Notes: generated by a model not told the origin, from the letters alone. Positions 8,412 to 17,262 are shown, numbered from the stretch's first letter. The stretch: DNA of 64,000 nucleotides from Ahrensia sp. (GCA_002706335.1 PAKZ01000020.1:53882-117881), one strand, 5' to 3'. Made by a program: numbers and translations.

Positions 8412-9854
8412 ATGCAGCGTTATTTCCTGCGCACGGATCCGGCTTTTTCGGCGGCGCTCTTCGCAATCCTCGCCACAGCATATGCCCTAACTCGCTCCCA
8501 CTGGCTGGACGACTGGGATTCCGTACAGTTCGCCCTCGCGCTGGACGATTTCGACCTACGCAAGCACCAGCCGCATCCGCCGGGCTATCCGGTGTACATC
8601 GCCGCGGCCAAGGTGCTCCGGACGGTCGTTCCGGATGCGGCGGCGGCCTTGACCCTGCTTTCCTCGCTTGCGGGAGCGGCGTGCGCCTCGCTCTTCTTTC
8701 TCATTACGCGCAGAGATCTTGACCGCACGACCGCACTGGCATCGACGCTCATAATGGCTGTTTCTCCGCTTTTCTGGTTGCAGGCCGGCCTGGCGCTGAC
8801 AGACATGTTTGGCTTCTTCTTCGTGATGCTGTTTATCCTTTTGGAAGGAACAGCACCGACAACACGCGCCGGCACCATCTGGCGGGCAATCGGGTGCGGG
8901 CTCGTGGCGGGAATATCAATAGGGGCCCGCCCGCATTTCACCCTGCTGATCCTCGTCTACTGGCTGGCCCGGACTTTCTTCATCGATCGCAGCCGCGCCC
9001 CCGCGGCCGTTGCGGCGGCGGCGCTTTTTGCCGGCTTCCTTATCTGGTTCCTGCCGGCGGCCGCCGCAACGGGAGGCTTCGATGCCTATTTCGATACGAG
9101 CCGCGCGCAATTCGAGTGGCGGTTTGACAATCCGGAAATTTCAGTGCTCGGTGCCTCGATCGACGCGCGGTATCTTCTGTATCGCGCCGGCGCCTTCTTC
9201 TTCGCACTCGCGCGCAGCATCGGACCGGTCGATTCTCACAGTATCGTTCTCGGCGCGATTTTTCTGATGCCGTTCCTTTTGCTGGCCTGGTGGTCTACGA
9301 ATCCGTCCGTGACCCGGCCGTACATAATCGCGCTGGCGTTTTATTTCACGTTGCTGTTCGTGATCCTCCCGGCGGGCAACCAGCGATACTTCCTGCCCTT
9401 TACTGCAATCGTCGGATGGTCGACGCCGCGGCTTCTGGCGCTTTCGCGCAGACGGCCCGCGCTTCAGGCAGCAGTCTTCGGCGTCCTGTTCGTCTTCAAT
9501 GCAGTGCCTACTTACTGGTTCGTCAAGGAGCTTTCCAAGGCCCCGCCTCCGGTCGCAGCACTCGAATGGGTTGGTTCAACCCATCCTGACGCAATTTTCC
9601 ATAGCTCGGAGCTTTCGCGCCACGCACGAGTATACCTTCCGCTTGCCGAAATCAGAGGCACGGATCCGAGCCGATGCAGTGAATTCGCAACAAGTCTGGC
9701 ATCCGGACGACCGGTACTTTCGACCTTGTCGACATATTGCGGGATTGACGGCTCGCAAGTCGCCGTATTCGACCGCGACAGACGGGTTCACCGGAAACAC
9801 CACTTCATTGCGATCTACGTTTACAATGCTCCTGCCGAAGCGTCAGATTCTTAG
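8412..9854 (+). CDS. GT-C type membrane glycosyltransferase (PMT/ArnT-like)
   Basis: This 480-residue integral membrane protein has ten or more hydrophobic segments and looks like a GT-C fold glycosyltransferase using a polyprenyl-phosphate sugar. The first periplasmic loop holds acidic residues DDWD (33-36), at the place of the catalytic Asp in this fold. The HQPHPPGYP motif (52-60) is typical of PMT/ArnT-related proteins. The C-terminal 90 residues are soluble. The acceptor could be lipid A, a protein or a cell-surface glycan; nothing nearby decides it. The only purine-rich site is one base before the ATG, so the true start could differ. Confidence 0.75.
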   Translation: MQRYFLRTDPAFSAALFAILATAYALTRSHWLDDWDSVQFALALDDFDLRKHQPHPPGYPVYIAAAKVLRTVVPDAAAALTLLSSLAGAACASLFFLITRRDLDRTTALASTLIMAVSPLFWLQAGLALTDMFGFFFVMLFILLEGTAPTTRAGTIWRAIGCGLVAGISIGARPHFTLLILVYWLARTFFIDRSRAPAAVAAAALFAGFLIWFLPAAAATGGFDAYFDTSRAQFEWRFDNPEISVLGASIDARYLLYRAGAFFFALARSIGPVDSHSIVLGAIFLMPFLLLAWWSTNPSVTRPYIIALAFYFTLLFVILPAGNQRYFLPFTAIVGWSTPRLLALSRRRPALQAAVFGVLFVFNAVPTYWFVKELSKAPPPVAALEWVGSTHPDAIFHSSELSRHARVYLPLAEIRGTDPSRCSEFATSLASGRPVLSTLSTYCGIDGSQVAVFDRDRRVHRKHHFIAIYVYNAPAEASDS

Positions 9855-10186
9855 CCCCTTCAGCCAAAAATCACGAATCATCGGACATCACGCTCGAAGC
9901 CCAGCACGTGGTCTTCCCGAAAATTCGCATTGATGAATCCGGGTTCAGATTTGGGATTCAAGCCGATAATAACATCGCGCGTCTGGAAAACTGCGTGGAT
10001 AGCGCAGGTGACTTGAGTCAACATCGTCGGGAAACCAAGCATTCGTTTCAGCGCCGAAAATCCAGCCCGTGAGGATCGCTCTCATCAGGCAGGACCCTGG
10101 TGAAGGCACGGTCGCGGTCGTAAATGCTGAAAATAAAACTGTGCGCCCGCAGGCACAGAAAACACGATACTGGGCAGGCGAGAGAA
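9855..10186. other. Gene-poor stretch beside tRNA-Ala, possible gene remnant
   Basis: No intact gene is visible in these 332 bases. On the minus strand, two patches read like protein in different frames. One, in the part nearer the tRNA, reads IYDRDRAFTRVLPDES. The other, ending at a stop at 9878, reads IIGLNPKSEPGFINANF. Together they could be a frameshifted remnant of one gene, but I cannot name it and the likeness to coding sequence may be chance. Confidence 0.3.
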
Positions 10187-10262
<76 letters not shown>

Positions 10263-10424
10263 AACAATCGGCCACGATCACTGCTTTACTCGGTCCCGTT
10301 TGTCCAGAGGGCGGAGACATTTTTTCTGAACCCGCGCCAAATGGCAGATGTTACGCCATGGCGGACACTCGCGCAGATAAGCCCGGCCCGGCCCTTGCGA
10401 GGAGCGTAGGAACGACCTTTTCGG

Positions 10425-11066
10425 TCAGGCGAGCGTGAAGGCACCCGTCGTCACCGCGATGAAATGACAAGAGGACGCCGCGAGCACGAATCCGTGCCAG
10501 ATGGCGTTCTGGTATTTCAGGCCGTTCCAGACGTGGAAGATGACGCCGATCGAATAGAGCAATCCGCCAGCGAGGATCAACATGGAGACGGCGATCGGCA
10601 TCGTCGCGAAAATGGGCCAGGCGAGCGTGACGCTCGCCCATCCCAGTATGAGGAAAATCGCAACCGTAATGCCTTCCAGCCGATGGCCGAAGGCAAACTT
10701 GCCGATGGCGCCGAAGATCGCCGCCGCCCAGACGAAGGCCAGCACGCCATAGGAAAAAGCGCTGCCGATCAGAATCACCAAAGGCGTATAAGTGCCTGCG
10801 ATCTTGAAGAAAATCGCCGCTTGGTCGCATTTCCGCAGGATCGCCTTCACGTCCGCTTGGGACACCATATGATAAGCGGCGGATATGCTGAACAGCATCA
10901 CGACCGTGACGCCGTAAATTGCGAGCGCAGTGGTGGAGAAGACATCGAGAGTCGGGATCGCTGCAATCAGGACGGCAATAACCGCTACAACGCTCGCGGT
11001 TATGCCGACGACGTGGATGATCCCGTCGGCGATGCGTTCCGCTCGTGTATAGTCCGGGTAGGTCAT
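10425..11066 (-). CDS. Hemolysin III / PAQR family membrane protein
   Basis: This 213-residue protein has seven predicted membrane segments and the HlyIII/PAQR landmarks: SAAYHM near the end of segment two, KCDQAAIFFKIAGTYTP, and the terminal HVWNGLKYQNAIWHGFVLAAS with a CHF histidine. In eukaryotic PAQR proteins these positions bind zinc and the fold acts as a ceramidase-like hydrolase. The bacterial function is not established, despite the hemolysin name. I chose the ATG at 11066, where the family N-terminus begins (YTRAERIADGIIH); the frame is open to 11258. It diverges from the thioesterase gene. Confidence 0.88.
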   Translation of the reverse strand: MTYPDYTRAERIADGIIHVVGITASVVAVIAVLIAAIPTLDVFSTTALAIYGVTVVMLFSISAAYHMVSQADVKAILRKCDQAAIFFKIAGTYTPLVILIGSAFSYGVLAFVWAAAIFGAIGKFAFGHRLEGITVAIFLILGWASVTLAWPIFATMPIAVSMLILAGGLLYSIGVIFHVWNGLKYQNAIWHGFVLAASSCHFIAVTTGAFTLA

Positions 11067-11197
11067 CTCACTTTTCCGCCAAGCCTCGACAAATCCTACA
11101 CTCAAATTGCAGCAGGTGTGTGTTAAAGCTTGATGAAGGCGTTTTGTCGCATCGCACAATAGGCTACATCCCTGCGGACCGAAAACGGAGTCGCTTG

Positions 11198-11638
11198 ATG
11201 GCCAATTCCATTGCCGCCCGATCTCTCGAGGCGTTTCCCGCCAAAACCGCGCAGACATTGCGCTACGCCGACCATGACCAGGCCGGGCACGTGAACAATG
11301 CGATCTATGCGACGATGTTCGAGGCGGGACGCGTGCCGGTCCTCTACGATCCGGCGCGCAACATGCCGCCGGAAGGTTGCCACTTCTCGCTGGTGCGCAT
11401 CACGATCGATTTCCTCAAGGAGATGACATGGCCGGGCGAAGTCGTAACCGGATCGGGCGTGACGCGGATCGGTACATCGTCGGTCAGCTTCCGCCAAGCG
11501 GTCTTCAAGGACGGCGTGTGCTGTTCGACCTCCGAGAGCACCGTCGTGTTGACCAATTCGACGACCCGCAAATCGCAGCCCTTGCCCGACCATGCGCGGG
11601 CGATGTTCGAGGAACTGCTGCTCGAAGCCGGTGAATGA
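11198..11638 (+). CDS. Acyl-CoA thioesterase, 4HBT hotdog family
   Basis: This 146-residue protein matches the 4-hydroxybenzoyl-CoA thioesterase hotdog family. It has the N-terminal RYADHDQAGHVNN with the catalytic Asp27, the helix NAIYATMFEAGRVPVL, and the beta-sheet segment ITIDFLKEMTWPGEVVTG. These enzymes hydrolyse acyl-CoA or acyl-ACP thioesters; the chain length cannot be told from sequence. A GGAG site lies seven bases before the ATG at 11198, which is preferred over an upstream in-frame ATG that overlaps the divergent HlyIII gene. Confidence 0.87.
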   Translation: MANSIAARSLEAFPAKTAQTLRYADHDQAGHVNNAIYATMFEAGRVPVLYDPARNMPPEGCHFSLVRITIDFLKEMTWPGEVVTGSGVTRIGTSSVSFRQAVFKDGVCCSTSESTVVLTNSTTRKSQPLPDHARAMFEELLLEAGE

Positions 11639-11640
11639 AA

Positions 11641-11664
11641 AAACCGGGCGCAGAGGCCCGGTTT
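11641..11664. terminator. Bidirectional terminator between thioesterase gene and ndk
   Basis: A perfect 9-bp stem (11641-11649 with 11656-11664) has a six-base loop. It is flanked by a run of A on the left, read as T on the minus strand after ndk, and by T residues on the right. It can serve both converging genes. Confidence 0.85.
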
Positions 11665-11692
11665 TCCAACTCTTGATATTGCGCCGCGCGGC

Positions 11693-12115
11693 TTAGCCGA
11701 CGATGTCGCAACCGGCGAACCAGAAGGCGATTTCCTCGGCCGCTGTTTCCGGAGCGTCGGAGCCATGTACGGAATTCTCGCCGATGGAATTCGCGAAGCG
11801 CTTGCGGATCGTTCCTTCGGCAGCGTCGGCCGGGGTCGTGGCGCCCATGACTTCGCGGTTCTTTGCGATAGCGTTCTCGCCTTCCAGAACCTGAACGACG
11901 GTCGGGCCGGAGGACATGAACTCGGTCAGTTCACCGAAGAAGGGCCGTTCCTTGTGAACCGCATAGAAGGCCTCGGCCTGACGCTGGCTCATCCAGACGC
12001 GGCGGGAAGCAACGACGCGCAGGCCGGCCTCCTCCAGCATCTGGGTGATCGCGCCGGTCAGGTTGCGCGCGGTGGCGTCCGGCTTGATCATGGAAAAGGT
12101 GCGCTCGATGGCCAT
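11693..12115 (-). CDS. ndk: Nucleoside diphosphate kinase
   Basis: Ndk transfers the gamma phosphate of ATP to nucleoside diphosphates through a phosphohistidine. The 140-residue protein has the usual length, begins [14 protein letters not shown], and has the active-site histidine at His117 in NSVHGSD. Other conserved parts include ERPFF, the GP of MSSGPTV, and [17 protein letters not shown]. An AGAGGA site precedes the ATG at 12115. Homologs usually have NAVHGSD or NIVHGSD at the active site, so Ser before Val is a small variation. It converges on the thioesterase gene. Confidence 0.96.
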   Translation of the reverse strand: MAIERTFSMIKPDATARNLTGAITQMLEEAGLRVVASRRVWMSQRQAEAFYAVHKERPFFGELTEFMSSGPTVVQVLEGENAIAKNREVMGATTPADAAEGTIRKRFANSIGENSVHGSDAPETAAEEIAFWFAGCDIVG

Positions 12116-12239
12116 GGGATAGTCCTCTTGGTCGTGATAGGGGGAGAAAACGAAATTCGGGCGGTCTATAGCCGCCCGCATTGCGCTTGCCAAGGGGCCG
12201 CCGATATCGCGCCGCGGCCCGACCAGGGAAGGATTACCG

Positions 12240-12758
12240 ATGGACGGAATACGCCACTGCCGCATGTTCGCGGCCTATAACTCCTGGGCAAACGGTCGGC
12301 TCTACGATGCGGCGGAATTGCTGTCCGACGAGGAATGGGAGCGCGACGTCCACGCCTTTTTCGGCTCCATGTGCGGCACGCTCAACCACATCCTCGTCGC
12401 CGACCGAATCTGGATGAATCGCTTCACGGGGACCGGAGAAACGCACAGGGTTCTCAGCGATGTACCGCATCCGCATTTCGGCGATTTGCGCCGCGAGCGT
12501 GGCGCCTTGGACGACCGTATCGCCGACTGGGTCGACACGCTGAACGAGGAGACGCTGCAGGGGCTGTTCTCCTACGTGCCGGTCACCAATCCAAAGGAAG
12601 TGACCCAGCAGCTCGCCCCTGCCCTTTCGCATCTCTTTAACCACCAGACGCATCATCGCGGGCACGCGCATATGATCCTGTCCGTGCTGGGCCACGAACC
12701 GCCGTCGCTCGACCTGATCTATTTCCTTCGCAGCAATGATGGCAAAGGGTTCATCTGA
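12240..12758 (+). CDS. DinB-family four-helix-bundle protein
   Basis: This 172-residue protein has the DinB/YfiT fold pattern. It starts with [16 protein letters not shown], followed by His50 in [12 protein letters not shown] and the pair His138/His142 in [18 protein letters not shown]. The three histidines form the family metal site. Members include thiol-dependent transferases using bacillithiol, mycothiol or glutathione, but most, probably including this one, are uncharacterised. GGAAGGA lies six bases before the ATG. The gene diverges from ndk. Confidence 0.88.
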   Translation: MDGIRHCRMFAAYNSWANGRLYDAAELLSDEEWERDVHAFFGSMCGTLNHILVADRIWMNRFTGTGETHRVLSDVPHPHFGDLRRERGALDDRIADWVDTLNEETLQGLFSYVPVTNPKEVTQQLAPALSHLFNHQTHHRGHAHMILSVLGHEPPSLDLIYFLRSNDGKGFI

Positions 12759-12905
12759 CATGGCGTGAACAAGGCGGGGCGGTTCGCCCGTTTACCCTTC
12801 ATTAGCCATGACGCACGGCGACGCGGAACGGTAATCACAACCCTGCATTGTGTCTCGATCGGCAGCCATGAGGATCGCTGCTACACGATGAGAGGAGACT
12901 TCAAT

Positions 12906-13094
12906 ATGCCAATCGCGAGCAAACTCTGCGGGATGCTTGCGCGGGCGTGTGCTTTTCCCGTCGGCATTCCCGCTTACAAGGTCGATCCAGAGGTCAAGAA
13001 GACATTCGACTTCGCGCAGGACGGCGATTCGCAGGATTATGCGTCGACTGCCGGCACCAAGATCGGCCGGGACAATCGATCATCGCGCAAATGA
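12906..13094 (+). CDS. Small hypothetical protein, 62 residues
   Basis: I do not recognise this protein. It has a short hydrophobic N-terminal part (about residues 5-26) followed by a hydrophilic tail rich in Asp, Lys and Ser. A strong GAGAGGAGA ribosome-binding site lies about seven bases before the ATG at 12906, and a strong terminator follows 27 bases after the stop. Together they support a real single-gene unit. A longer frame is open from 12765 but lacks a ribosome-binding site. The start of the protein might act as a membrane anchor or signal, though the pattern is weak. Confidence 0.55.
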   Translation: MPIASKLCGMLARACAFPVGIPAYKVDPEVKKTFDFAQDGDSQDYASTAGTKIGRDNRSSRK

Positions 13095-13121
13095 TTTGCG
13101 CGGGAATCGAATGAAGTCTGG

Positions 13122-13153
13122 ACGGGCCGCCATTTTGCGGCCCGTTCTTTTTT
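13122..13153 (+). terminator. Strong intrinsic terminator of the 62-residue ORF
   Basis: A perfect 9-bp GC-rich stem (13122-13130 with 13137-13145) has a six-base loop and is followed by TCTTTTTT. A second short perfect inverted repeat, 13085-13101, overlaps the stop codon of the ORF. Confidence 0.92.
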
Positions 13154-13365
13154 ACATTCGCATGCAACGCATACGGCACCTGAAAGAGTTGACGGAGCAC
13201 GAAGAGTCCCGATTTTGTACATACTCACTTCGAATAAATCATATGTTAACTTTAAAAATAACATGATGTATATTCTTAAATTACATTCCGAACTGATTTT
13301 CTATTGGACCGTTTCTCTCCCATGTCCTCACCAACACTGGCGGACATAAACCAGGGAGAATGACC
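13154..13365 (+). promoter_or_regulatory. AT-rich upstream region of the repeat exoprotein gene
   Basis: About 210 bases lie between a terminator and the start of the exoprotein gene. The central part, 13210-13300, is far more AT-rich than the rest of the window and holds an inverted repeat (13243-13248 with 13259-13264). I cannot assign -35 and -10 boxes with confidence. Such composition can attract nucleoid-associated silencing proteins. A GGGAGA ribosome-binding site lies at 13354-13359. Confidence 0.4.
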
Positions 13366-13905
13366 ATGAAGACGATGTACCGAAATCTTTCCATCCTGAT
13401 GATTGGCGCGAGTGCTATCGCTTTCTCCGTGCCGGCCGGTGCACAGGTTGGCGTTTCCATAGGCAGCGATGACGGCGGCGGTGTCAGTGCCGACGTGGGC
13501 GCCAGCGTCGGCGGCAGCGACGGCGTCAACGCCGACGTGAGCGCCGCTATCGGCGGCGGCAATGGCGTCGATGCTGATGCAACCGCATCAATCGGCGGCG
13601 GAGACGGCGTGAATGCCGATGTCGATGCAAATGTCGGCGGCGGCGCAAATGCCGATGTCAACGCGAATATCGGCGGCGAGGATGGCGGCGATGCCGATGT
13701 CGGCCTTAGCCTTGGCGACCTGCTCGGAGGCGGCACAGGTAACGGCGGCGGCGGGGATGGTACCGGCGGTGACGTTAACGACATTGTCGCGTCGATGTCT
13801 GGCAGCGATATCGACAGGTATCGCAAGCCGTGCCAGGGCGTAGTTCGCGACGAGAGCTACTCGGTCGAGATTCGCGAGCTCTGCAAACTGATCCTGCAGC
13901 GCTAA
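13366..13905 (+). CDS. Secreted Gly/Asp/Ala-rich repeat protein
   Basis: This 179-residue protein has a Sec signal peptide (1-26, cleavage after AGA). It is followed by about six tandem repeats of 11-14 residues between residues 39 and 118, with the pattern GVNADVxAxIGGGD. Each unit has alternating small and branched residues and ends in a glycine-rich turn, which suggests a stacked beta-solenoid or fibre-like structure. A glycine-rich linker (119-136) leads to a non-repetitive C-terminal domain with Cys156 and Cys173, which could form a disulfide. I do not recognise a family. The ATG at 13366 is preferred because GGGAGA ends six bases upstream; an ATG at 13360 would leave no space after that site. 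Confidence 0.75.
   Translation: MKTMYRNLSILMIGASAIAFSVPAGAQVGVSIGSDDGGGVSADVGASVGGSDGVNADVSAAIGGGNGVDADATASIGGGDGVNADVDANVGGGANADVNANIGGEDGGDADVGLSLGDLLGGGTGNGGGGDGTGGDVNDIVASMSGSDIDRYRKPCQGVVRDESYSVEIRELCKLILQR
13480..13719 (+). repeat. Tandem repeat inside the exoprotein gene, period near 42 bp
   Basis: The codons for residues 39-118 repeat with a period of 42 bp, shortening to 39 and then about 36 in the last units. Copies differ by scattered substitutions but share the GGCGGCGG and GTCGATGC or GTCAACGC cores. The units are in frame and could expand or shrink by recombination or slippage. Confidence 0.75.
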
Positions 13906-13925
13906 CAAGCCTCTCGCCATGAATC

Positions 13926-13951
13926 ATCGGGCCACCCATGGGTGGCCCGAT
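13926..13951 (+). terminator. Terminator of the repeat exoprotein gene
   Basis: A 26-bp perfect palindrome begins 21 bases after the stop codon and is followed by TTTCCTTTCT. An ATG in its centre, in frame with the next gene, is most likely not a real start. Confidence 0.8.
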
Positions 13952-14003
13952 TTCCTTTCTGCCGCGGCTTGCGAAACGAAGGCGTTTCAGCCACAAGCCC
14001 GCC

Positions 14004-15899
14004 ATGCTGCAAATCTCCGATCTCACATTCCGTATGATGGGCCGCCCTCTTTTCGAAGGCGCCAGCGCCGTTGTGCCCGAGGGCATGAAAGTCGGCCTCG
14101 TCGGCCGCAACGGCACAGGCAAGACGACGCTTTTCAAGATGATGACAGGCGAGTTGGCACCGGAAAGCGGCTCCATCGAACTGCCGAAGGGATTGCGGAT
14201 CGGCCAGGTCGCGCAGGAAGCGCCGGGTACGGAGCAGACGCTGCTCGAGGTCGTGCTCGCCGCCGACATTGAGCGCACAGCCCTTCTAGCGGAAGCGGAA
14301 ACCGCGACCGATCCAGACCGGATCGCCGCCATCCACGTCCGGCTCACTGATATCGACGCTCATTCAGCCGAGGCGCGGGCGGGCGCGATCCTAAACGGGC
14401 TCGGTTTCGATGCGCAGGCGCAGACCATGCCCTGCTCGTCCTTTTCCGGTGGCTGGCGCATGCGCGTCGCGCTCGCCGCGGTGCTGTTTTCCCAACCCGA
14501 CCTCCTGATGCTGGACGAGCCGACCAACTATCTCGACCTCGAAGGCACCCTGTGGCTGGAAAACTACGTGCAGCGCTACCCGCATACGGTCGTGATCATC
14601 AGCCACGACCGTGACCTCCTGAACTCGACGACCAATGCGATCCTGCATCTGGAAAACCGCAAGCTGACCTTCTATCGCGGAAATTACGACCAGTTCGCGC
14701 GTACCCGCGCCGAGCGGCTGATGCAGGCCACCAAGATGGCGGAGAAGCAGGCCGCCAAGCGCAAGCATATGGAAGCTTTCGTCGAGCGTTTCCGCGCGAA
14801 GGCATCGAAGGCGCGGCAGGCGCAAAGCCGCCTGAAGGCGCTTGAGAAGATGGCGCAGATCGATATCGCCATCGACAGCGACGTGCAGCCAATCCGCCTG
14901 CCCTCGCCCGAACGTCAACCATCCTCGCCGATCATCGCGATGGATGGCGTTTCCGCAGGCTATGTCGAAGGCAAACCGATCCTTCAGCATCTCGACCTGC
15001 GGATCGACAATGACGACCGGATCGCGCTGCTCGGCGCAAACGGCAACGGCAAGTCAACCTTCGCCAAGCTTGTCGCCAACCGGCTGACACCGATGGGTGG
15101 CAGGGTAACCCGCGCCGACAAGCTGCGCATCGCCATGTTCGCGCAGCACCAGCTCGACGACCTCGTGCCGGAACAGACGCCCTATGAGCATGTCCGTGCC
15201 CTGATGCCCGAACAGCCGGAATCGAAGGTGCGCGCCCGCGTCGCCCAAATCGGGCTCGGCGGCGACCGGATGAACACGAAGGCAAAGGATCTGTCGGGCG
15301 GTGAGCGTGCGCGGTTGCTGATCGGCCTCGTTACCTTCGACGCGCCGCATCTGCTGATCCTCGACGAACCGACCAACCACCTCGATATCGACAGTCGCGC
15401 CGCGCTCGCCGAAGCGCTGAACGACTATAAAGGCGCGGTCATCCTGATCAGCCACGACAGGCATCTGATCGAAGCCTGTGTCGAGCGACTGTGGCTGGTG
15501 CATAACGGAGCCGTCGAACCCTATGACGACGACCTTGAGGCCTATCGCAAGCTGATCCTGAAAGGGCCGGCCAAATCCGGTCCGGCGGAGAGTGGCGACG
15601 CCACGACCGGCACCCCCCAGCTTTCGGGCAAGGAGAAGCGGAAACAGGCCGCGGCACGGCGACAGGAATTCGCGCCGCTAAAGAAGAAGATCCAGGATTT
15701 CGAGGCGCGGATCGACAAGGCCCAGAGAGATATCAAGGCCATCGAGGCGGACATGACCTGTCCGGAAACGCTCGAAGATGCGGACAAGGTGATCGAATTG
15801 TCGAAGAAGCGCGGCTATCTCGAAAGCCGTATCGCCGAATGGGAAGAAAGCTGGATGGAACTGTCCGCGGAATATGAAGAGGCGATGGCCGAGGCGTGA
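14004..15899 (+). CDS. ABC-F family ATPase
   Basis: This 631-residue soluble protein has two ATP-binding cassettes and no membrane segments. The first has Walker A GRNGTGKTT (34-42), signature SFSGGWRMRVALA and Walker B MLDEPTNYLDLEG. The second has GANGNGKST, LSGGERARLLIGLV and LILDEPTNHLDIDS. A charged linker of the ABC-F type joins them, and a C-terminal coiled coil covers about 540-625. ABC-F proteins of the Uup/YheS/EttA group bind the ribosomal E site and relieve stalled translation. The coiled-coil tail resembles YheS or Uup. I chose MLQISDLTF as the start because the family begins there. Confidence 0.93.
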   Translation: MLQISDLTFRMMGRPLFEGASAVVPEGMKVGLVGRNGTGKTTLFKMMTGELAPESGSIELPKGLRIGQVAQEAPGTEQTLLEVVLAADIERTALLAEAETATDPDRIAAIHVRLTDIDAHSAEARAGAILNGLGFDAQAQTMPCSSFSGGWRMRVALAAVLFSQPDLLMLDEPTNYLDLEGTLWLENYVQRYPHTVVIISHDRDLLNSTTNAILHLENRKLTFYRGNYDQFARTRAERLMQATKMAEKQAAKRKHMEAFVERFRAKASKARQAQSRLKALEKMAQIDIAIDSDVQPIRLPSPERQPSSPIIAMDGVSAGYVEGKPILQHLDLRIDNDDRIALLGANGNGKSTFAKLVANRLTPMGGRVTRADKLRIAMFAQHQLDDLVPEQTPYEHVRALMPEQPESKVRARVAQIGLGGDRMNTKAKDLSGGERARLLIGLVTFDAPHLLILDEPTNHLDIDSRAALAEALNDYKGAVILISHDRHLIEACVERLWLVHNGAVEPYDDDLEAYRKLILKGPAKSGPAESGDATTGTPQLSGKEKRKQAAARRQEFAPLKKKIQDFEARIDKAQRDIKAIEADMTCPETLEDADKVIELSKKRGYLESRIAEWEESWMELSAEYEEAMAEA

Positions 15900-15906
15900 C
15901 GCGCAG

Positions 15907-17262
15907 CTAAGGCAGCGTCCCGCGCGCCATCCGTCCGGCAAGGTCGTTGAGATAAGGTCCAAGCCAGGGACCGTAGAAATTCATGACCCGCGTTTCGTAT
16001 TTCGGCGCGTTGTAGAAGTCCCCGTCAGAGACGAGATAGCCGAGATAGTCGCCGTTGAAACTCGTCGGTATCGCCGTCACGCCGTTTCCGGCCAGTTCGC
16101 CCGCGAGCCGGGTGCCGAGCTGGCCGGAATAATCTCCGGGGAAGCCGATCAACAGTGCCGACCCAATTCTCAGTACATGCAGGTGGGACCGTTCCGGCCC
16201 GATCCAGCGGGTGGAAAGCGGGCTGAGACGCAAGCCCGCCGTCACCGGCACCCGAACCCCGGGCAGGTCCACCGGCAGGTAGCTATTCGCAAGAGTGACG
16301 GTCGGTTGAAAATCGGCCGAGGCGACGGGCTTCGTCAGTTCGTCGGCAAGGCTTTCGCCGAGCTTGACGGCGCTTTCCTCCGAAGTTGCCGCTTGCGGCC
16401 TTTGCGGCGACGCGTCACCGACGGTCCCGGCCGCAAACATGACATGCTCCGTACCGGTCGCTTCGCGCAGGCGGTCGACCAGCGCGCCGGGATAGTCGGC
16501 GTTGATCGCGTTGCTGCGGTGGCCGGAAACCGTCGCATGGGCGCCATAGCTGACCAGCGCGGCGAATGGCGGTGCGTCCGGCTCGCCCGCATGGCGAAAC
16601 AGCAGCGCCGACAGCTGATCGAATGTGCCGCGGGCCCTGTCGACGCGGTTCACCTGTCCGTCCGTAGCGTCGGTCTTCGCGAGCCCCAGGTCGACCGGCA
16701 CCATTTGCTCGCGCGAAGCAGTGACCGCCGAAGCCAGATCGGCAGCGAGCCTGTCTGAATAGTCGGCGTCGTAATCACCGATGATTATCTGTTCGATCGG
16801 GTGGGCACCCCACTGACCGGGGCCGCCATGGGTGTGGGTGGCGGTAAAGAAGATACCGCCCGCCTTGAGGCCGCTCTTCTCCAACACTGCCTGCGCGACT
16901 TGCTCGTTCACCAGCAGCAGGTCGACGGCGAGAATGGTGACCTCGACGTCGCCCACCGAGAGCGTCAACGCCCTCGCGAAGCACCGCGAGAAAATAGAAT
17001 CGGAATCGAAGGGATCACGAGCGCTGAACCCCGCCAGCTGGTGGCCCACCTGGGGCGTGATGTCCGTTTCCGCAAAGCCTGCGCGCAGTTGCCCGGATGC
17101 CTTTGACGGCGGAGCGATGCGGCCGGCGGTCTCCGCGAAATAGCCGGCCTCCGCATAGGGCGTGTTGTCCGCCGGCCAAGGGCCGATCGCGACGACAAAC
17201 AGAACGACCAGCAAGAGCGGAATGACGTAGCGTTTCCGCCTATACCAAGGCTTGCGGGGCAC
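15907..17262 (-). CDS. Neutral/alkaline ceramidase-like hydrolase, membrane-anchored
   Basis: This 451-residue protein resembles the N-terminal catalytic domain of neutral/alkaline non-lysosomal ceramidases. It has GFAETDITP near residue 62, ATHTHGGPGQ (141-150) with the zinc-ligand histidines, then VSYGAHATV and NADYPGALV. The N-terminus is basic and then hydrophobic (about 11-28), so it is probably anchored with the enzyme in the periplasm. Full-length bacterial ceramidases are about 640-670 residues, so this one lacks the C-terminal domain. The substrate may be another acylated amine. Start is GTG at 17262 with GGGAGG seven bases upstream. It converges on the ABC-F gene. Confidence 0.82.
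   Translation of the reverse strand: MPRKPWYRRKRYVIPLLLVVLFVVAIGPWPADNTPYAEAGYFAETAGRIAPPSKASGQLRAGFAETDITPQVGHQLAGFSARDPFDSDSIFSRCFARALTLSVGDVEVTILAVDLLLVNEQVAQAVLEKSGLKAGGIFFTATHTHGGPGQWGAHPIEQIIIGDYDADYSDRLAADLASAVTASREQMVPVDLGLAKTDATDGQVNRVDRARGTFDQLSALLFRHAGEPDAPPFAALVSYGAHATVSGHRSNAINADYPGALVDRLREATGTEHVMFAAGTVGDASPQRPQAATSEESAVKLGESLADELTKPVASADFQPTVTLANSYLPVDLPGVRVPVTAGLRLSPLSTRWIGPERSHLHVLRIGSALLIGFPGDYSGQLGTRLAGELAGNGVTAIPTSFNGDYLGYLVSDGDFYNAPKYETRVMNFYGPWLGPYLNDLAGRMARGTLP

Noticed and set aside
10425..11066. Haemolysin toxin call for the HlyIII-like gene
   Set aside because: The family name is historical; the sequence shows a PAQR-type membrane protein and no toxin features.
13480..13719. 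CRISPR-like repeat array
   Set aside because: The repeats are in-frame coding units without unique spacers and with no palindromic repeat or cas genes nearby.
13281..13826. Proline/serine-rich frame antisense to the repeat exoprotein
   Set aside because: It is the mirror of the glycine/aspartate repeats; it has no signal peptide or ribosome-binding site, and the sense strand has both.
13938..14003. Upstream ATG extending the ABC-F protein by 22 residues
   Set aside because: The ATG lies in the middle of a perfect palindrome that serves as terminator of the previous gene, and the family starts at MLQISDLTF.
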